The notes under the pieces are model-generated. The model ran no database searches. It was not told where the DNA came from and saw only the letters and a program-made list of their open reading frames with translations. From contig CBDCBQ010000003.1 in NCBI GenBank assembly GCA_965214415.1, forward strand, positions 1,240,001 through 1,304,000: a stretch of 64,000 nt of DNA, read 5' to 3'. The DNA is from RH-AL1 sp965214415. Its GTDB lineage: Bacteria > Pseudomonadota > Alphaproteobacteria > Rhizobiales > Beijerinckiaceae. This document shows, one piece after another, positions 55,270-63,944 of this stretch. A program made the position numbers and the translations under genes. Positions within the stretch are counted from its first letter, which is position 1, and each line of letters opens with the position of its first letter.

Positions 55270-56376
55270 ATGCCTTCTCTTGCCCTCGTCCGCATCTCCG
55301 GCGTTCCGCGCGGCGCGTTCCGCGCGGCAGCGCTCGTTGCGTCGATCTCGCTGATCGGCGCGGGCGCGGCGCGCGCCCAGGACATCGACTGCGGCCGGCT
55401 GCGCGCGCAGATCGCGCAAGCCGATCGCGGCGGCGGCCGATCCGGCGGGGCGGGACGACGCCAGGCTGCCGAACTCGCGCGCGCCGAGGGCGCCGCCCAG
55501 CAGCTCGGGTGCAGTGGCGGCGGTTTCGCCTCGCTGTTTGGCGGTGGCGACCCGCGCTGCGCCGGCATCATGCAGCGGATCCAGCAGTTGCAGGCCTATG
55601 TCGCCCAGACGCAGGGCGGCGGTGGCGGCGGTCGCGCCGATCTCGTAGCCCGCTTCAACGCCTATTGCCGCGGCGGCCAACCGCAGCAGGCACAGCAGCC
55701 GCAACAGCGCGGCTTTTTCGAATCGCTGTTCGGCGGCCCGCAGGAAGAGCCGCGTCCGGCGCCGCTGCCGGACATGGCGCCGCGCGACGGCGGCCAGGGT
55801 CAGGACGATGACGGCGAGAGCCATGCGCGCGGCGGATCGCAGGCGGTCTGCGTCCGCACCTGCGACGGCGGCTTCTTCCCGCTCGGTGTCTCCGCCCGCC
55901 GCGCCGGCGACGATCTCAAGGAGATGTGCCAGGCCCTCTGCCCCGGCACCGAGACGGCGGTCTACACGCGCAACCCGAATTCCGAGATCGACACCTCGGT
56001 CGCGCTCGATGGCAAGCCCTACGCCGACCTGCCGAACGCGATGAAATTCTCGAAGGCGTTCGTGCCGGAGTGCTCGTGTCGCCCCAAGGACAAGAGCTGG
56101 GCGCAGGCGCTCGCGAATGCCGAGGAGGTGATCGGCAACACGCGCAAGGGCGACATCGTCGTCACCCAGGCGAAGTCGGACGAGCTGTCGCGCCCGAAGA
56201 TGGACGCCAAGGCGCGCGCCTCGATGCTCGCAGGCCCCGCGCCCGCGCCGGTCGACGCCAGTGCCGCGGCCAAGATCGCCGGCGACGCCGCCGACAACGA
56301 GGCCGGCTCGCCGCCCGAGACCGCGATGACCGACGGCACGGCACGCAGCGTCCGCAAGGTGGGGCCGCAGCAGTAG
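55270..56376 (+). CDS. DUF2865 exported protein
   Basis: A 368-residue DUF2865 protein, a family restricted mainly to Hyphomicrobiales with no known function. A signal peptide (about 5-37, ending ARAQD) precedes a Gly/Gln/Arg-rich region, then the conserved cysteine core: AVCVRTCDGGFFPLGVS, EMCQALCPG and FVPECSCRPKDKSW. The C-terminus is Ala/Pro-rich. The paired cysteines suggest disulfides outside the cytoplasm. ATG 55270 is preceded by GAGGACCGG; the frame is open 39 codons earlier but that part is not signal-peptide-like. Its stop is 13 nt from the convergent gltX stop. Confidence 0.88.
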   Translation: MPSLALVRISGVPRGAFRAAALVASISLIGAGAARAQDIDCGRLRAQIAQADRGGGRSGGAGRRQAAELARAEGAAQQLGCSGGGFASLFGGGDPRCAGIMQRIQQLQAYVAQTQGGGGGGRADLVARFNAYCRGGQPQQAQQPQQRGFFESLFGGPQEEPRPAPLPDMAPRDGGQGQDDDGESHARGGSQAVCVRTCDGGFFPLGVSARRAGDDLKEMCQALCPGTETAVYTRNPNSEIDTSVALDGKPYADLPNAMKFSKAFVPECSCRPKDKSWAQALANAEEVIGNTRKGDIVVTQAKSDELSRPKMDAKARASMLAGPAPAPVDASAAAKIAGDAADNEAGSPPETAMTDGTARSVRKVGPQQ

Positions 56377-56389
56377 CGGAGCCGCTGGA

Positions 56390-57730
56390 TCAGCCGAGCC
56401 GCGCGAGCGCCCTCTCGCGCCCGATCAACGGCAGTAGAGCCGCAAGCTCCGGCCCGGTGTCGCGCCCGGTCAGGGCGAGCCGCAGTGGGTGGAACAGCGC
56501 CCTGCCCTTGCGGCCCGAGCCGGTCTTCACGGCGGCGGTCCAGGCTCCCCAGACGCCCTGATCCCACGGCTCTGGCGGCAGCAGCGCGGCCGCCTCGGCG
56601 AGAAAGGCGGGATCCTCGCGCACCGGCGTGATGGTGCCGTCGGTCACCGCGTGCCAGACGGCGACATCGTCGAAGCGCTCGAGGTTGCCGCGCACGGCGA
56701 GCCAGAACGCCTCCCCGTCCGCGATGTCGGCCGCGGCCAGCCGCGCCGCGACGGCGCCATAGGGCATCGTGTGCAACGTGCGCGCGGAGAGGTGCTGGAG
56801 TTCGGTGGGATCGAAGCGGGCCGGCGTGCGCGAGACATGCGCGAGATCGAACAACGCGCCCAGTTCGTCCAGGCTTTCTATCGGCTGCACCGCGTCCGAC
56901 GTGCCGACGAGGACGGCCAGCGCCGCGACCGCGAGCGCCTCGATGCCCGCCTCGCGCAACCCGCCGATCGACAGCGCGCCGGAGCGTTTCGAGAGCCCCT
57001 CCCCGCTGGCGGTCGTCAGCAAGTTGTGGTGCGCGAAGGTCGGTGCCGGCCCGCCGTCGGAGCTTGCGAGCGCCGCGAACAGCTGCAGCTGCACGGCGGT
57101 GTTGGTGACGTGGTCCTCGCCGCGGATCACGTGGGTCACGCCGAGATCGATGTCGTCCACCACGGAGGGCAGCGTGTAGAGGTAGGAGCCGTCCTCGCGC
57201 ACGAGCACGGGGTCGGACAGCGAGGCGCAATCGATGTGGCTCTCGCCGCGCACGAGATCGTCCCAGGCGACGTCGGTGCGCGCGAGCAGGAAGCGCCAAT
57301 GCGGGCGGCGCCCCTCCGCCTCGAACTTGGCGCGATCCTCCGCCGTCAGGTCGAGCGCGGCGCGGTCGTAGACGGGCGGCAGCCCGCGCGCCTGCTGGCG
57401 TTTGCGGCGGCGGTCCAACTCCTCGGCGCTTTCGTAGCAGGGATAGAGCGTGCCGGCCGCCCTCAGCCGCGCGGCGGCGGCATCATAGAAAGCGCCGCGC
57501 GCCGACTGGCGCACGGTGAGGTCCGGCGCGATGCCCAGCCAGGCGAGATCGGTCTCGATCGCGTCGGCGTATTCCTGGCGCGAGCGCTCGGTATCGGTGT
57601 CGTCGAAGCGCAAGATGAAGCGGCCGCCCTGGCGGCGCGCGAAGAGCGCGTTGAAGAGCGCGGTCCGCGCGTTGCCGATATGAATGCGGCCGGTCGGCGA
57701 CGGCGCGAAACGGACGGTGGGGGTCATCAT
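56390..57730 (-). CDS. gltX: Glutamyl-tRNA synthetase
   Basis: A 446-residue class I synthetase charging tRNA-Glu (and tRNA-Gln in organisms using GatCAB). The HIGH-type motif is APSPTGRIHIGNARTALFN (H17) and the KMSKS-type motif is GLSKRSGAL, both intact. This is the shorter gltX form common in alphaproteobacteria, which often carry two copies. It starts with tandem ATG codons at 57730 directly behind GGAGAAGGAG, part of which comes from the palindromic repeat just upstream. Confidence 0.95.
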   Translation of the reverse strand: MMTPTVRFAPSPTGRIHIGNARTALFNALFARRQGGRFILRFDDTDTERSRQEYADAIETDLAWLGIAPDLTVRQSARGAFYDAAAARLRAAGTLYPCYESAEELDRRRKRQQARGLPPVYDRAALDLTAEDRAKFEAEGRRPHWRFLLARTDVAWDDLVRGESHIDCASLSDPVLVREDGSYLYTLPSVVDDIDLGVTHVIRGEDHVTNTAVQLQLFAALASSDGGPAPTFAHHNLLTTASGEGLSKRSGALSIGGLREAGIEALAVAALAVLVGTSDAVQPIESLDELGALFDLAHVSRTPARFDPTELQHLSARTLHTMPYGAVAARLAAADIADGEAFWLAVRGNLERFDDVAVWHAVTDGTITPVREDPAFLAEAAALLPPEPWDQGVWGAWTAAVKTGSGRKGRALFHPLRLALTGRDTGPELAALLPLIGRERALARLG

Positions 57731-57952
57731 CTCCTTCTCCCGCTTGCGGGAGAAGATGGCCCGACGAAATCGGGCGGAGCCAGCCAGGGGTCCCCGCCCG
57801 CAAAGCGGGAAGGGGTGGCTGGCGGAGGGCGGATGAGGGCATCGCAGGAAAAGGCACCGCGGTCAGCATCGAGTGCCGCGCCCAGCACCCTCATACGACC
57901 CCGCTTCGCGGCACCACCTTCTCCCGCAGGCGGGAGAAGGGAAGCGCGACCC
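57731..57952. repeat. Intergenic palindromic repeat cluster
   Basis: The gltX-aroG gap contains little else. Hairpin A (arms 57734-57743 and 57746-57755, ten perfect bases, 2-nt loop, CTTCTCCCGC core) is followed by a second small palindrome (GCCCGA/TCGGGC). Hairpin B (57917-57926 and 57931-57940) repeats the same CCTTCTCCCG core in inverted orientation, together with CCCTCAT and CGCTTCGCGG segments. Dispersed elements of this composition are common between genes in rhizobia. One arm supplies the gltX ribosome-binding site. Confidence 0.75.
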
Positions 57953-59341
57953 TCACTCCGCCGCATGCACGACCGGGACGCCGCGGGCGATGCGCTCTTC
58001 CTTCAACAATTCGGCGACGAGGAACGCCACCTCGATCGCCTGCTCGGCGTTGAGGCGCGGATCGCAATAGGTGTGGTAGCGGTCGTGCAGGTCGAGGTCC
58101 GACAGCGCGCGCGCGCCGCCAGTACATTCGGTGACGTCGCGGCCGGTCATCTCGAGATGGATGCCGCCCGCATAGGTGCCCTCGGCGCGGCTGACCTCGA
58201 AGAACGTCTGGATCTCGCCCATGATCCGCTCGAACGGCCGCGTCTTGAAGCCGGAGGAGGCCTTGATCGTGTTGCCGTGCATCGGGTCGCACGACCAGAC
58301 GACCTTGCGGCCTTCCCGTGTGATCGCGCGGAGCAGCGTCGGCAGGCACTCGGCCACGCGATCGGCGCCGAACCGGCAGATCAGCGTCAGGCGGCCGGGC
58401 TCGTTCTCGGGGTTCAGCACGTCGACGAGACGGATCAGCTCGTCGGGCTTGAGTGTCGGGCCGCACTTCAGGCCGACCGGGTTCTTCACGCCGCGGGCGT
58501 ACTCGATATGTGCATGATCGAGCTGGCGGGTGCGGTCGCCGACCCACAGCATGTGGCCGGAGGTGGCGTAATGGTCGCCCGTCGTCGAGTCGACGCGGGT
58601 CAGCGCCTCCTCGAAGCCGAGCAGCAGCGCCTCGTGCGAGGTGTAGAGATCGGTCTGGCGCAGCTCCGGATGATTTTCCGGATCGAGCCCGATCGCCCGC
58701 ATGAAGCCGACCGTCTCGGAGATCCGGTCGGCCAGCTCCTGGTAGCGCGCCGATTGCGGGCTGTCCTTGACGAAGCCGAGCATCCAGCGATGCGCGTTCT
58801 CGAGGTTCGCGTAGCCACCTCCGGCGAAGGCGCGCAACAGGTTCAGCGTCGCCGCCGACTGGCGGTAGGCGTCGAGCTGGCGCTGCGGATCGGGAATGCG
58901 CGCCGCCGGCGTGAAGGCGATGTCGTTGACGATGTCGCCGCGATAACTGGGCAACTCGGTGTCGCCGATGCGCTCCATCGGCGCCGAGCGCGGCTTGGCG
59001 AACTGGCCGGCGACGCGACCGACCTTCACCACCGGCATCGCGGCGGCGAAGGTCGTGACGACCGACATCTGCAGGAACACGCGGAAGAAGTCGCGGATGT
59101 TGTCGGCGGCGTGCTCGGCGAAGCTCTCGGCGCAATCGCCGCCCTGCAGCAGGAACGCCTCGCCGGCGGCGACCTTGGCGAGCTGCTTCTTCAGCTTGCG
59201 CGCCTCGCCGGCGAACACGAGCGGCGGGAAGGTCGCGAGCTGGCGCTCGACCTCGGCGAGGGCGGCGGCATCGGGGAAGACGGGCGCCTGCTGGATGGGC
59301 TTGCCCCTCCAGCTCTGCGGCGCCCAGCGGTCGGCGGGCAT
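57953..59341 (-). CDS. aroG: 3-Deoxy-7-phosphoheptulonate synthase, class II
   Basis: A 462-residue class II (plant-like) DAHP synthase committing erythrose 4-phosphate and phosphoenolpyruvate to aromatic biosynthesis. Motifs PADRWAPQSWRGKPIQQAP at the start, LLQGGDCAESF, GRVAGQFAKPRS and NPVGLKCGPTL, then WSCDPMHGNT and the late HLEMTGRDVTECTGG, are diagnostic. Length matches bacterial members. ATG 59341 is the family start. It provides chorismate for trpE, but no other aro gene is near. Upstream is a short gap to nusB. Confidence 0.95.
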   Translation of the reverse strand: MPADRWAPQSWRGKPIQQAPVFPDAAALAEVERQLATFPPLVFAGEARKLKKQLAKVAAGEAFLLQGGDCAESFAEHAADNIRDFFRVFLQMSVVTTFAAAMPVVKVGRVAGQFAKPRSAPMERIGDTELPSYRGDIVNDIAFTPAARIPDPQRQLDAYRQSAATLNLLRAFAGGGYANLENAHRWMLGFVKDSPQSARYQELADRISETVGFMRAIGLDPENHPELRQTDLYTSHEALLLGFEEALTRVDSTTGDHYATSGHMLWVGDRTRQLDHAHIEYARGVKNPVGLKCGPTLKPDELIRLVDVLNPENEPGRLTLICRFGADRVAECLPTLLRAITREGRKVVWSCDPMHGNTIKASSGFKTRPFERIMGEIQTFFEVSRAEGTYAGGIHLEMTGRDVTECTGGARALSDLDLHDRYHTYCDPRLNAEQAIEVAFLVAELLKEERIARGVPVVHAAE

Positions 59342-59411
59342 CGGTCTCGAAGCTCCTGAAAAGGGGCTCTCTATAGCAGCGCCGGCGCCAGATGCGACCC
59401 TGAAAACGCGG

Positions 59412-59891
59412 TCACCCCTCTCCCGCGACAGACGGGAGCGCGAACTCGGTGGCGCGAAACTCGCGCGCCATGACGTCGAGCACGGCGTTGATCATGCCGC
59501 TCTCCTCACGCCCGAAGAACGCGCCGGCGACATCGACATATTCCTTGATGACGACGCGGGCGGGGATCTCCGTGCGCGCCTTCAGCTCGTAGGCGCCGCC
59601 TCGCAACGTCGCGCGCATCACGCTGTCGACGCGCGCCAGCGGCCAGGAGGCGACCAGCGTCTTGTCGATCGTCCGATCGAGCGGCCCCTGGTCGTCGAGC
59701 ACGCCCTTCAGGATGGCGCGGAAGAACGCGACCTCGGCGTCGTTGTAGGTATCGCCCTCGATCTCGCGGCCGATCCAGTAGGTCTCGAACTCGGCGTAGA
59801 TGTCGGGCAGCGACTTGCCGGTCACATCCATCTCGTAGAGCGCCTGGACCGCGGCGAGGCGGGCAGCGGATCGTTCGGTCGCGCGGGCCAT
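59412..59891 (-). CDS. nusB: Transcription antitermination factor NusB
   Basis: A 159-residue all-helical NusB, which with NusE binds boxA RNA for rRNA antitermination. The family sequence runs SAARLAAVQALYEMDVTGKSL, then REIEGDTYNDAEVAFFRAILKGV and LRGGAYELKARTEIPARVVIKEYVDVAGAFF, and GMINAVLDVMAREF. The last residues (PSVAGEG) are encoded by a repeat-like palindrome (59420-59438), so a repeat seems to have extended or replaced the C-terminal end. Its ATG overlaps the ribH stop (TGATG). Confidence 0.93.
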   Translation of the reverse strand: MARATERSAARLAAVQALYEMDVTGKSLPDIYAEFETYWIGREIEGDTYNDAEVAFFRAILKGVLDDQGPLDRTIDKTLVASWPLARVDSVMRATLRGGAYELKARTEIPARVVIKEYVDVAGAFFGREESGMINAVLDVMAREFRATEFALPSVAGEG

Positions 59892-60364
59892 CAGGCGGCA
59901 TCCTTCGAATGCTTGATGCGCCACAGCGCCAGCGCCGCCCGCGCGGCGTCGCCGCCTTTGTCGCCACGCGCGGGATCGGCGCGCTCGAGCGCCTGCGCCT
60001 CGGTCTCGACGGTTAGGATGCCGTTGCCGAAGCACAGCCGATGGTCGACCGCGAGCCGGGTCAGCGCGCGCGCGCTCTCGTTGCAGACGATCTCGAAATG
60101 ATAGGTGTCGCCGCGGATGACGCAGCCTAGCGCGACGACGCCGGCATACACGCCGCGATCCACCGCCATCGCGAGCGCGACCGGGATTTCTAGCGCGCCC
60201 GGCACGCTGATCACGTCGACCTTGGCGCCAGCGGCCTCGAGCGCGTGCGCGGCGCCGGCGAGCAGCATCTCGCCGATGTCGTCGTAGAAGCGCGCCTCGA
60301 CGACGAGGAAGCGGGCGCCGTCGACATTAACGGGCGACGAGGCGGATCGGCGCGGTTCGGCCAT
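59891..60364 (-). CDS. ribH: 6,7-Dimethyl-8-ribityllumazine synthase
   Basis: A 157-residue lumazine synthase, the penultimate step of riboflavin synthesis, forming icosahedral or pentameric assemblies. Signatures are VPGALEIPVALAMAV, GCVIRGDTYHFEIVCNESARAL and CFGNGILTVETEAQALERAD. The ATG at 60364 (MAEPRRSA) begins the family N-terminus; the frame is open 16 codons further. The ribH-nusB order with overlap is widespread in proteobacteria. Confidence 0.95.
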   Translation of the reverse strand: MAEPRRSASSPVNVDGARFLVVEARFYDDIGEMLLAGAAHALEAAGAKVDVISVPGALEIPVALAMAVDRGVYAGVVALGCVIRGDTYHFEIVCNESARALTRLAVDHRLCFGNGILTVETEAQALERADPARGDKGGDAARAALALWRIKHSKDAA

Positions 60365-60461
60365 CGTGTGCGCGCGGCTTTCGGGGTGTGGCGGGAGGCG
60401 CCTCGGTAGCAAGCGCGCGTGGCGAGAGCAAGCGAGCGCCGATGTCGAGTGCTCCAGTCTC

Positions 60462-61027
60462 CTAGGCGCGCACCTTGGGGGAGACCGTCGTGACGCCTTC
60501 GGCGCACCACCGTTGAAACGCCGGCATGACGAGCTGGATCATCGGGCCGATCATGACGGCATGGAGCACCGTGCCAAGGCCCACGTGCCGCCGAGCAGCC
60601 ACCCGAGCGCCAGCGCCGCGACGTCGATGCCGGCGCGCGAGGGTCGGATCGACCATCCCGTGCGCGCGGACAGCCCGGTCATCAAGCCGTCGCGCGGACC
60701 CGGGCCGAGGCCCGCTCCGACATACATGCCCGTCGCGATGCCGTTGAGCGTCACCGTAGCGACAAGAAGGACGATCCGAACCGCCAGCGCGCCCGGCGGT
60801 GGGATCGCCGCGAGCGCCGCATCCGCGGCAACTCCGATGAGCATCACGTTGCTGATCGTGCCGAGCCCAGGCCATTGGCGCAGTGGGATCCACCGCTTCA
60901 GCAGGAGAAGGCCGACCACGACGATCACGGTGCCCAGGCTGAGCCCCGCGCTTGCCTTCAATCTCGTCGCGACCGCCAGCCTCTTCGTCACCTTCTTCAG
61001 GCTGTTCGCAACGTAGAGGCACGGGTC
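60462..61027 (-). pseudogene. YczE/YitT-family membrane protein remnant, truncated and frameshifted
   Basis: Reading leftward, the segment LSLGTVIVVVGLLLLKRWIPLRQWPGLGTISNV through NGIATGMYVGAGLGPGPRDGLMTGLSARTGWSIR matches the core of YczE-like membrane proteins. Its first membrane segment is missing or scrambled, with only CLYVANSL-like residue left before the acyP stop. Near 60582 a missing G in a G run shifts the frame, so the in-frame product ends WALARCSMPS. The true ending, GLGTVLHAVMIGPMIQLVMPAF, lies in the next frame, closing at 60462. Two defects at both ends suggest a dead gene rather than one sequencing slip. Confidence 0.7.
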
Positions 61028-61315
61028 CTAGAACACGTATGCGTCCGGCGGCGGCTCGCCCGCCGCGCCGTGATCGCTCGACCGAACGTCCAGACCCTCG
61101 ACCTTTCCGTCGGGCGGCCCCTTGCGCATGATGCCGATCAGGTCGGCCAGCGCCTGACCGGGGCCGCGCAGCGCCGCCTCCACCGAGCCGTCCTCGCGAT
61201 TGCGGACCCAGCCCTCAACCTCCAGCCCGCGCGCGGCGGCGACCGTGAAGTTGCGGTAGTTCACACCTTGCACTAGGCCCGTGACGCGGACGGCGAGCGC
61301 CCGATCGGTGCTCAT
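61028..61315 (-). CDS. acyP: Acylphosphatase
   Basis: A 95-residue acylphosphatase hydrolysing acyl phosphates such as 1,3-bisphosphoglycerate. The active-site pattern is VTGLVQGVNYRNFT (R21) and N39 in GWVRNREDGSVEA. The tyrosine in place of the usual phenylalanine after GVN is a mild variation. ATG 61315 overlaps the stop of the MFS gene (ATGA), so it is coexpressed. Cytosolic. Confidence 0.92.
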   Translation of the reverse strand: MSTDRALAVRVTGLVQGVNYRNFTVAAARGLEVEGWVRNREDGSVEAALRGPGQALADLIGIMRKGPPDGKVEGLDVRSSDHGAAGEPPPDAYVF

Positions 61316-62544
61316 TCCGCCGCCCGCGGTTCGGCGCCGGCGAAGGCGACGCCGTGCGCCTCCGGCCCGAGGAACGACAGGATGACGAGCAGCACCGCGA
61401 CCGTGCCGACGACGAGGGCCAACCCGAACGCGTAGTCGCCGCCGTTGGCCTTGGCGATGCCGCTCTGCAGCGGCCCGTTCACGGCGGCGATCAGGTTGCC
61501 GATCTGGTAGGCGAAGCCGGGAAAGGTGCCGCGCACCTCGTCCGGCGACAGCTCGTTGAGATAGACCGGCACGACGCCCCAGGCGCCCTGCACCGCGAAC
61601 TGCATCAGGAAAGCGCCGGCGGCGAGGATCAGCGGCGTCGAGCCGTAGGCCCAGAACGGCAGCGCCGGCAGCGCGAGCAATGCGGCGATGGTGATCGCCC
61701 GCAGGCGGCCGATGCGCTGCGACAGGGTCCCGAAGACGATCCCGCCGAGGATCGCACCGATGTTGAAAGTGACCGCGATCGCGCTCGTCACGTGCGGGTC
61801 GAACTTCTTCTGCTCGCGCAGGAAGGTCGGATAGAGATCCTGCGCGCCGTGGCTGAAGAAGTTGAAGCAGGTCATGATCGCGATCGCGAACAGGAATCGC
61901 CCCGCGTTGGCCCGCAGGACCTGGACGATGCCGCGCTGCACGGGCTTGCGCTCCTTGGCGACGAAGACCGGGGATTCTTCGACGTGGCTGCGGATGTAGA
62001 GGGTGAGCAGCGCGGGCGCGGCACCGACCATGAACATGCCGCGCCAGCCGATCGTCGCGTAGAGCAGTCCGAAGACGACGGAGGCGAGCAGATAGCCGCT
62101 GGGGTATCCGGCCTGGAGGATGCCCGAAACCACGCCGCGCGACTTTGCCGGGATCGTCTCCATCGTCAGCGAGGAGCCGACGCCCCACTCGCCGCCCATC
62201 GCGACGCCGAACAGGACGCGCAGGATCATGAAGACGACGAGGTTCGGCGAGAACGCGGTCGCGAACTCCAGCACCGAGAAGAGGATGATGTCGACCATCA
62301 AGGTCGGCCGACGCCCATACTTGTCGGCGGCGAGCCCGAAGATCAGGGCACCGATCGGCCGCGCCGCGAGCGTGAGGAACAGCGCCCACGAGACCGTGAC
62401 GACATCGGTGCCGAACTCCTTGGCGACGTCCTTGAAGACGAACACGAGGATGAAGAAGTCGAACGCATCGAGCGTCCAGCCGAGCCAACTCGCCAGCACC
62501 GCGCTGCGCTGCTTGCCGTCAAGTCCGCGAAGGTCGCTCAGCAT
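61312..62544 (-). CDS. MFS transporter, NanT/JEN-like (metabolite:H+ symporter)
   Basis: A 410-residue major facilitator transporter with twelve predicted helices. Features are the N-terminal SWLGWTLDAFDFFILVF start, the motif A loop GLAADKYGRRPTLM (about 69-82), AMGGEWGVGSSLTMETIP, and the second-half repeat GTLSQRIGRLRAI. This spacing is close to the sialate/carboxylate (SHS, NanT, JEN) subgroup, hence a likely organic-acid or sugar-acid symporter. The substrate is not inferable. ATG 62544; coupled downstream to acyP, 3 nt after panC. Confidence 0.86.
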   Translation of the reverse strand: MLSDLRGLDGKQRSAVLASWLGWTLDAFDFFILVFVFKDVAKEFGTDVVTVSWALFLTLAARPIGALIFGLAADKYGRRPTLMVDIILFSVLEFATAFSPNLVVFMILRVLFGVAMGGEWGVGSSLTMETIPAKSRGVVSGILQAGYPSGYLLASVVFGLLYATIGWRGMFMVGAAPALLTLYIRSHVEESPVFVAKERKPVQRGIVQVLRANAGRFLFAIAIMTCFNFFSHGAQDLYPTFLREQKKFDPHVTSAIAVTFNIGAILGGIVFGTLSQRIGRLRAITIAALLALPALPFWAYGSTPLILAAGAFLMQFAVQGAWGVVPVYLNELSPDEVRGTFPGFAYQIGNLIAAVNGPLQSGIAKANGGDYAFGLALVVGTVAVLLVILSFLGPEAHGVAFAGAEPRAAE

Positions 62545-62547
62545 CTG

Positions 62548-63459
62548 TCAGGCCCCGGCGTATCCCGCCAAGCCTTGAGCCGATTCCGTGCGGGGGTAAA
62601 GCGGGCCTTCCGTGTCGAGCGCGACGTTGTCGATCAGCCGCGTTCGCCCCAACCGGGCCGCGGCGAGGATGCGGGCTGGGCCCGCATGGTCGACGCCGGC
62701 CGGCTGCAGCGTGTCGACGAGGCGCGCCTCGACGTAGTCGACGACGAACCCCGCCGCCTCGATCGCGGCGCGGGCGGCGGCGACGCTCGATACCAGCCGC
62801 TCACCCGCCTCGATCGCCGCGGCGCAGCGCGCCAGCGCCCTGTACATCGCCGGCGCCCGCGCTCGCTCGTCGGCATCGAGGTTCACGTTGCGCGACGACA
62901 TGGCGAGGCCGTCCGTCTCGCGCATGATCGGGACGCCCAATATGCCGATCGGCACGTCGAGATCGGTCGTCATGCGCTGGATCATCTTGAGCTGCTGGTA
63001 ATCCTTCTCGCCAAACAGCGCGATGTTGGGCAGCGCCTGCATGAGAAGCTTCATCACGATGGTCGCGACGCCGCCGAAATGGGTGGGCCGGTATCGATCC
63101 TCCAAGCCGGCCACCGCCGGACCCTCGACCTGGATCGCGGTCGCGAAGCCGGGCGGGTACATCATCGAGATCTCGGGCGCGTAGACGAGATCGGCGCCCG
63201 CCGCCTCGACCAGGGCGCAATCGGTCGCGAGATCGCGCGGATAGCTCGTGAAGTCTTCGCTGGGCGCGAACTGGGTCGGGTTGACGAAGATCGTCACCAC
63301 GACGCGGTCGGCGACGCCGTCCGCGGCCTTGACGAGCGACAGATGGCCGGCGTGCAGCGCCCCCATCGTCGGCACCAGCGCGACCAGCTTGCCGCCGGCA
63401 CGCCACGCGGAAACATGCTCGCGCAGCGTCGCGATATCCGAGCAGAACGCGACCGTCAT
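62548..63459 (-). CDS. panC: Pantoate--beta-alanine ligase
   Basis: A 303-residue pantothenate synthetase joining pantoate and beta-alanine with ATP. The HIGH-like motif is PTMGALHAGHLSLV (H36, H39), followed by FVNPTQFAPSEDFTSYPR and FGEKDYQQLKMIQRM, and the KMSKS-like MRETDGLAMSSRN. The adenylate-forming core is intact. Its ATG overlaps the stop of the gamma-glutamylcyclotransferase-like gene (ATGA). panB is not in the window. Confidence 0.95.
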   Translation of the reverse strand: MTVAFCSDIATLREHVSAWRAGGKLVALVPTMGALHAGHLSLVKAADGVADRVVVTIFVNPTQFAPSEDFTSYPRDLATDCALVEAAGADLVYAPEISMMYPPGFATAIQVEGPAVAGLEDRYRPTHFGGVATIVMKLLMQALPNIALFGEKDYQQLKMIQRMTTDLDVPIGILGVPIMRETDGLAMSSRNVNLDADERARAPAMYRALARCAAAIEAGERLVSSVAAARAAIEAAGFVVDYVEARLVDTLQPAGVDHAGPARILAAARLGRTRLIDNVALDTEGPLYPRTESAQGLAGYAGA

Positions 63460-63896
63460 GCGGGGCGCCGCGCCTTCGGCAGGAAGCCTTCGAGCATCGC
63501 CACGTAGACGTCGGGCAGCGACGCGGCGCGCGCGGCGGCGACGACAGCCTCCATGTAGCCCGGGATCGCGGCGCCATCGGCCTCGTCGGCGCCGAGGTAG
63601 ACGAGCGCCTCGACCGAGCCGCCGCCCTCGCGCTGGATCGAAAGGATCGCCTTCACGTAGAGGCCGCCGTCGACCTCCTCGTAGTCGTCGAGCGGGCCGA
63701 CGTCGGACGGCGCCAGATCGAACAGAATGCCGTGCACGTCGACCCACGCATCTCGCCGGACCGAGGCATAGCCGCTGCTCATGATCACGAAACGATGGCG
63801 CCCCAGGCGCCCGAGACCGAGCTTGCGTGCCTTCGGGCATCGCGTGCGCAGGGCGATCTCGTCCATGTTCGATCCGTAGGCGAAATAGAGCGGCAT
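63456..63896 (-). CDS. Gamma-glutamylcyclotransferase-family protein
   Basis: A 146-residue GGCT/AIG2-fold protein. The start YFAYGSNMDEIALRTRCPKAR is the diagnostic YGSN loop, and the mid-protein FDLAPSDVGPLDDYEEVDGGLYVK carries the acidic residue expected for the catalytic glutamate. Relatives act on gamma-glutamyl amines or glutathione-derived substrates. ATG 63896; coupled to panC by ATGA. Which activity applies cannot be told from sequence alone. Confidence 0.88.
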   Translation of the reverse strand: MPLYFAYGSNMDEIALRTRCPKARKLGLGRLGRHRFVIMSSGYASVRRDAWVDVHGILFDLAPSDVGPLDDYEEVDGGLYVKAILSIQREGGGSVEALVYLGADEADGAAIPGYMEAVVAAARAASLPDVYVAMLEGFLPKARRPA

Positions 63897-63944
63897 CGCG
63901 CGTCACCGACCCTGCCGACGATCCTCATTGCCAGCACGCGTGCC

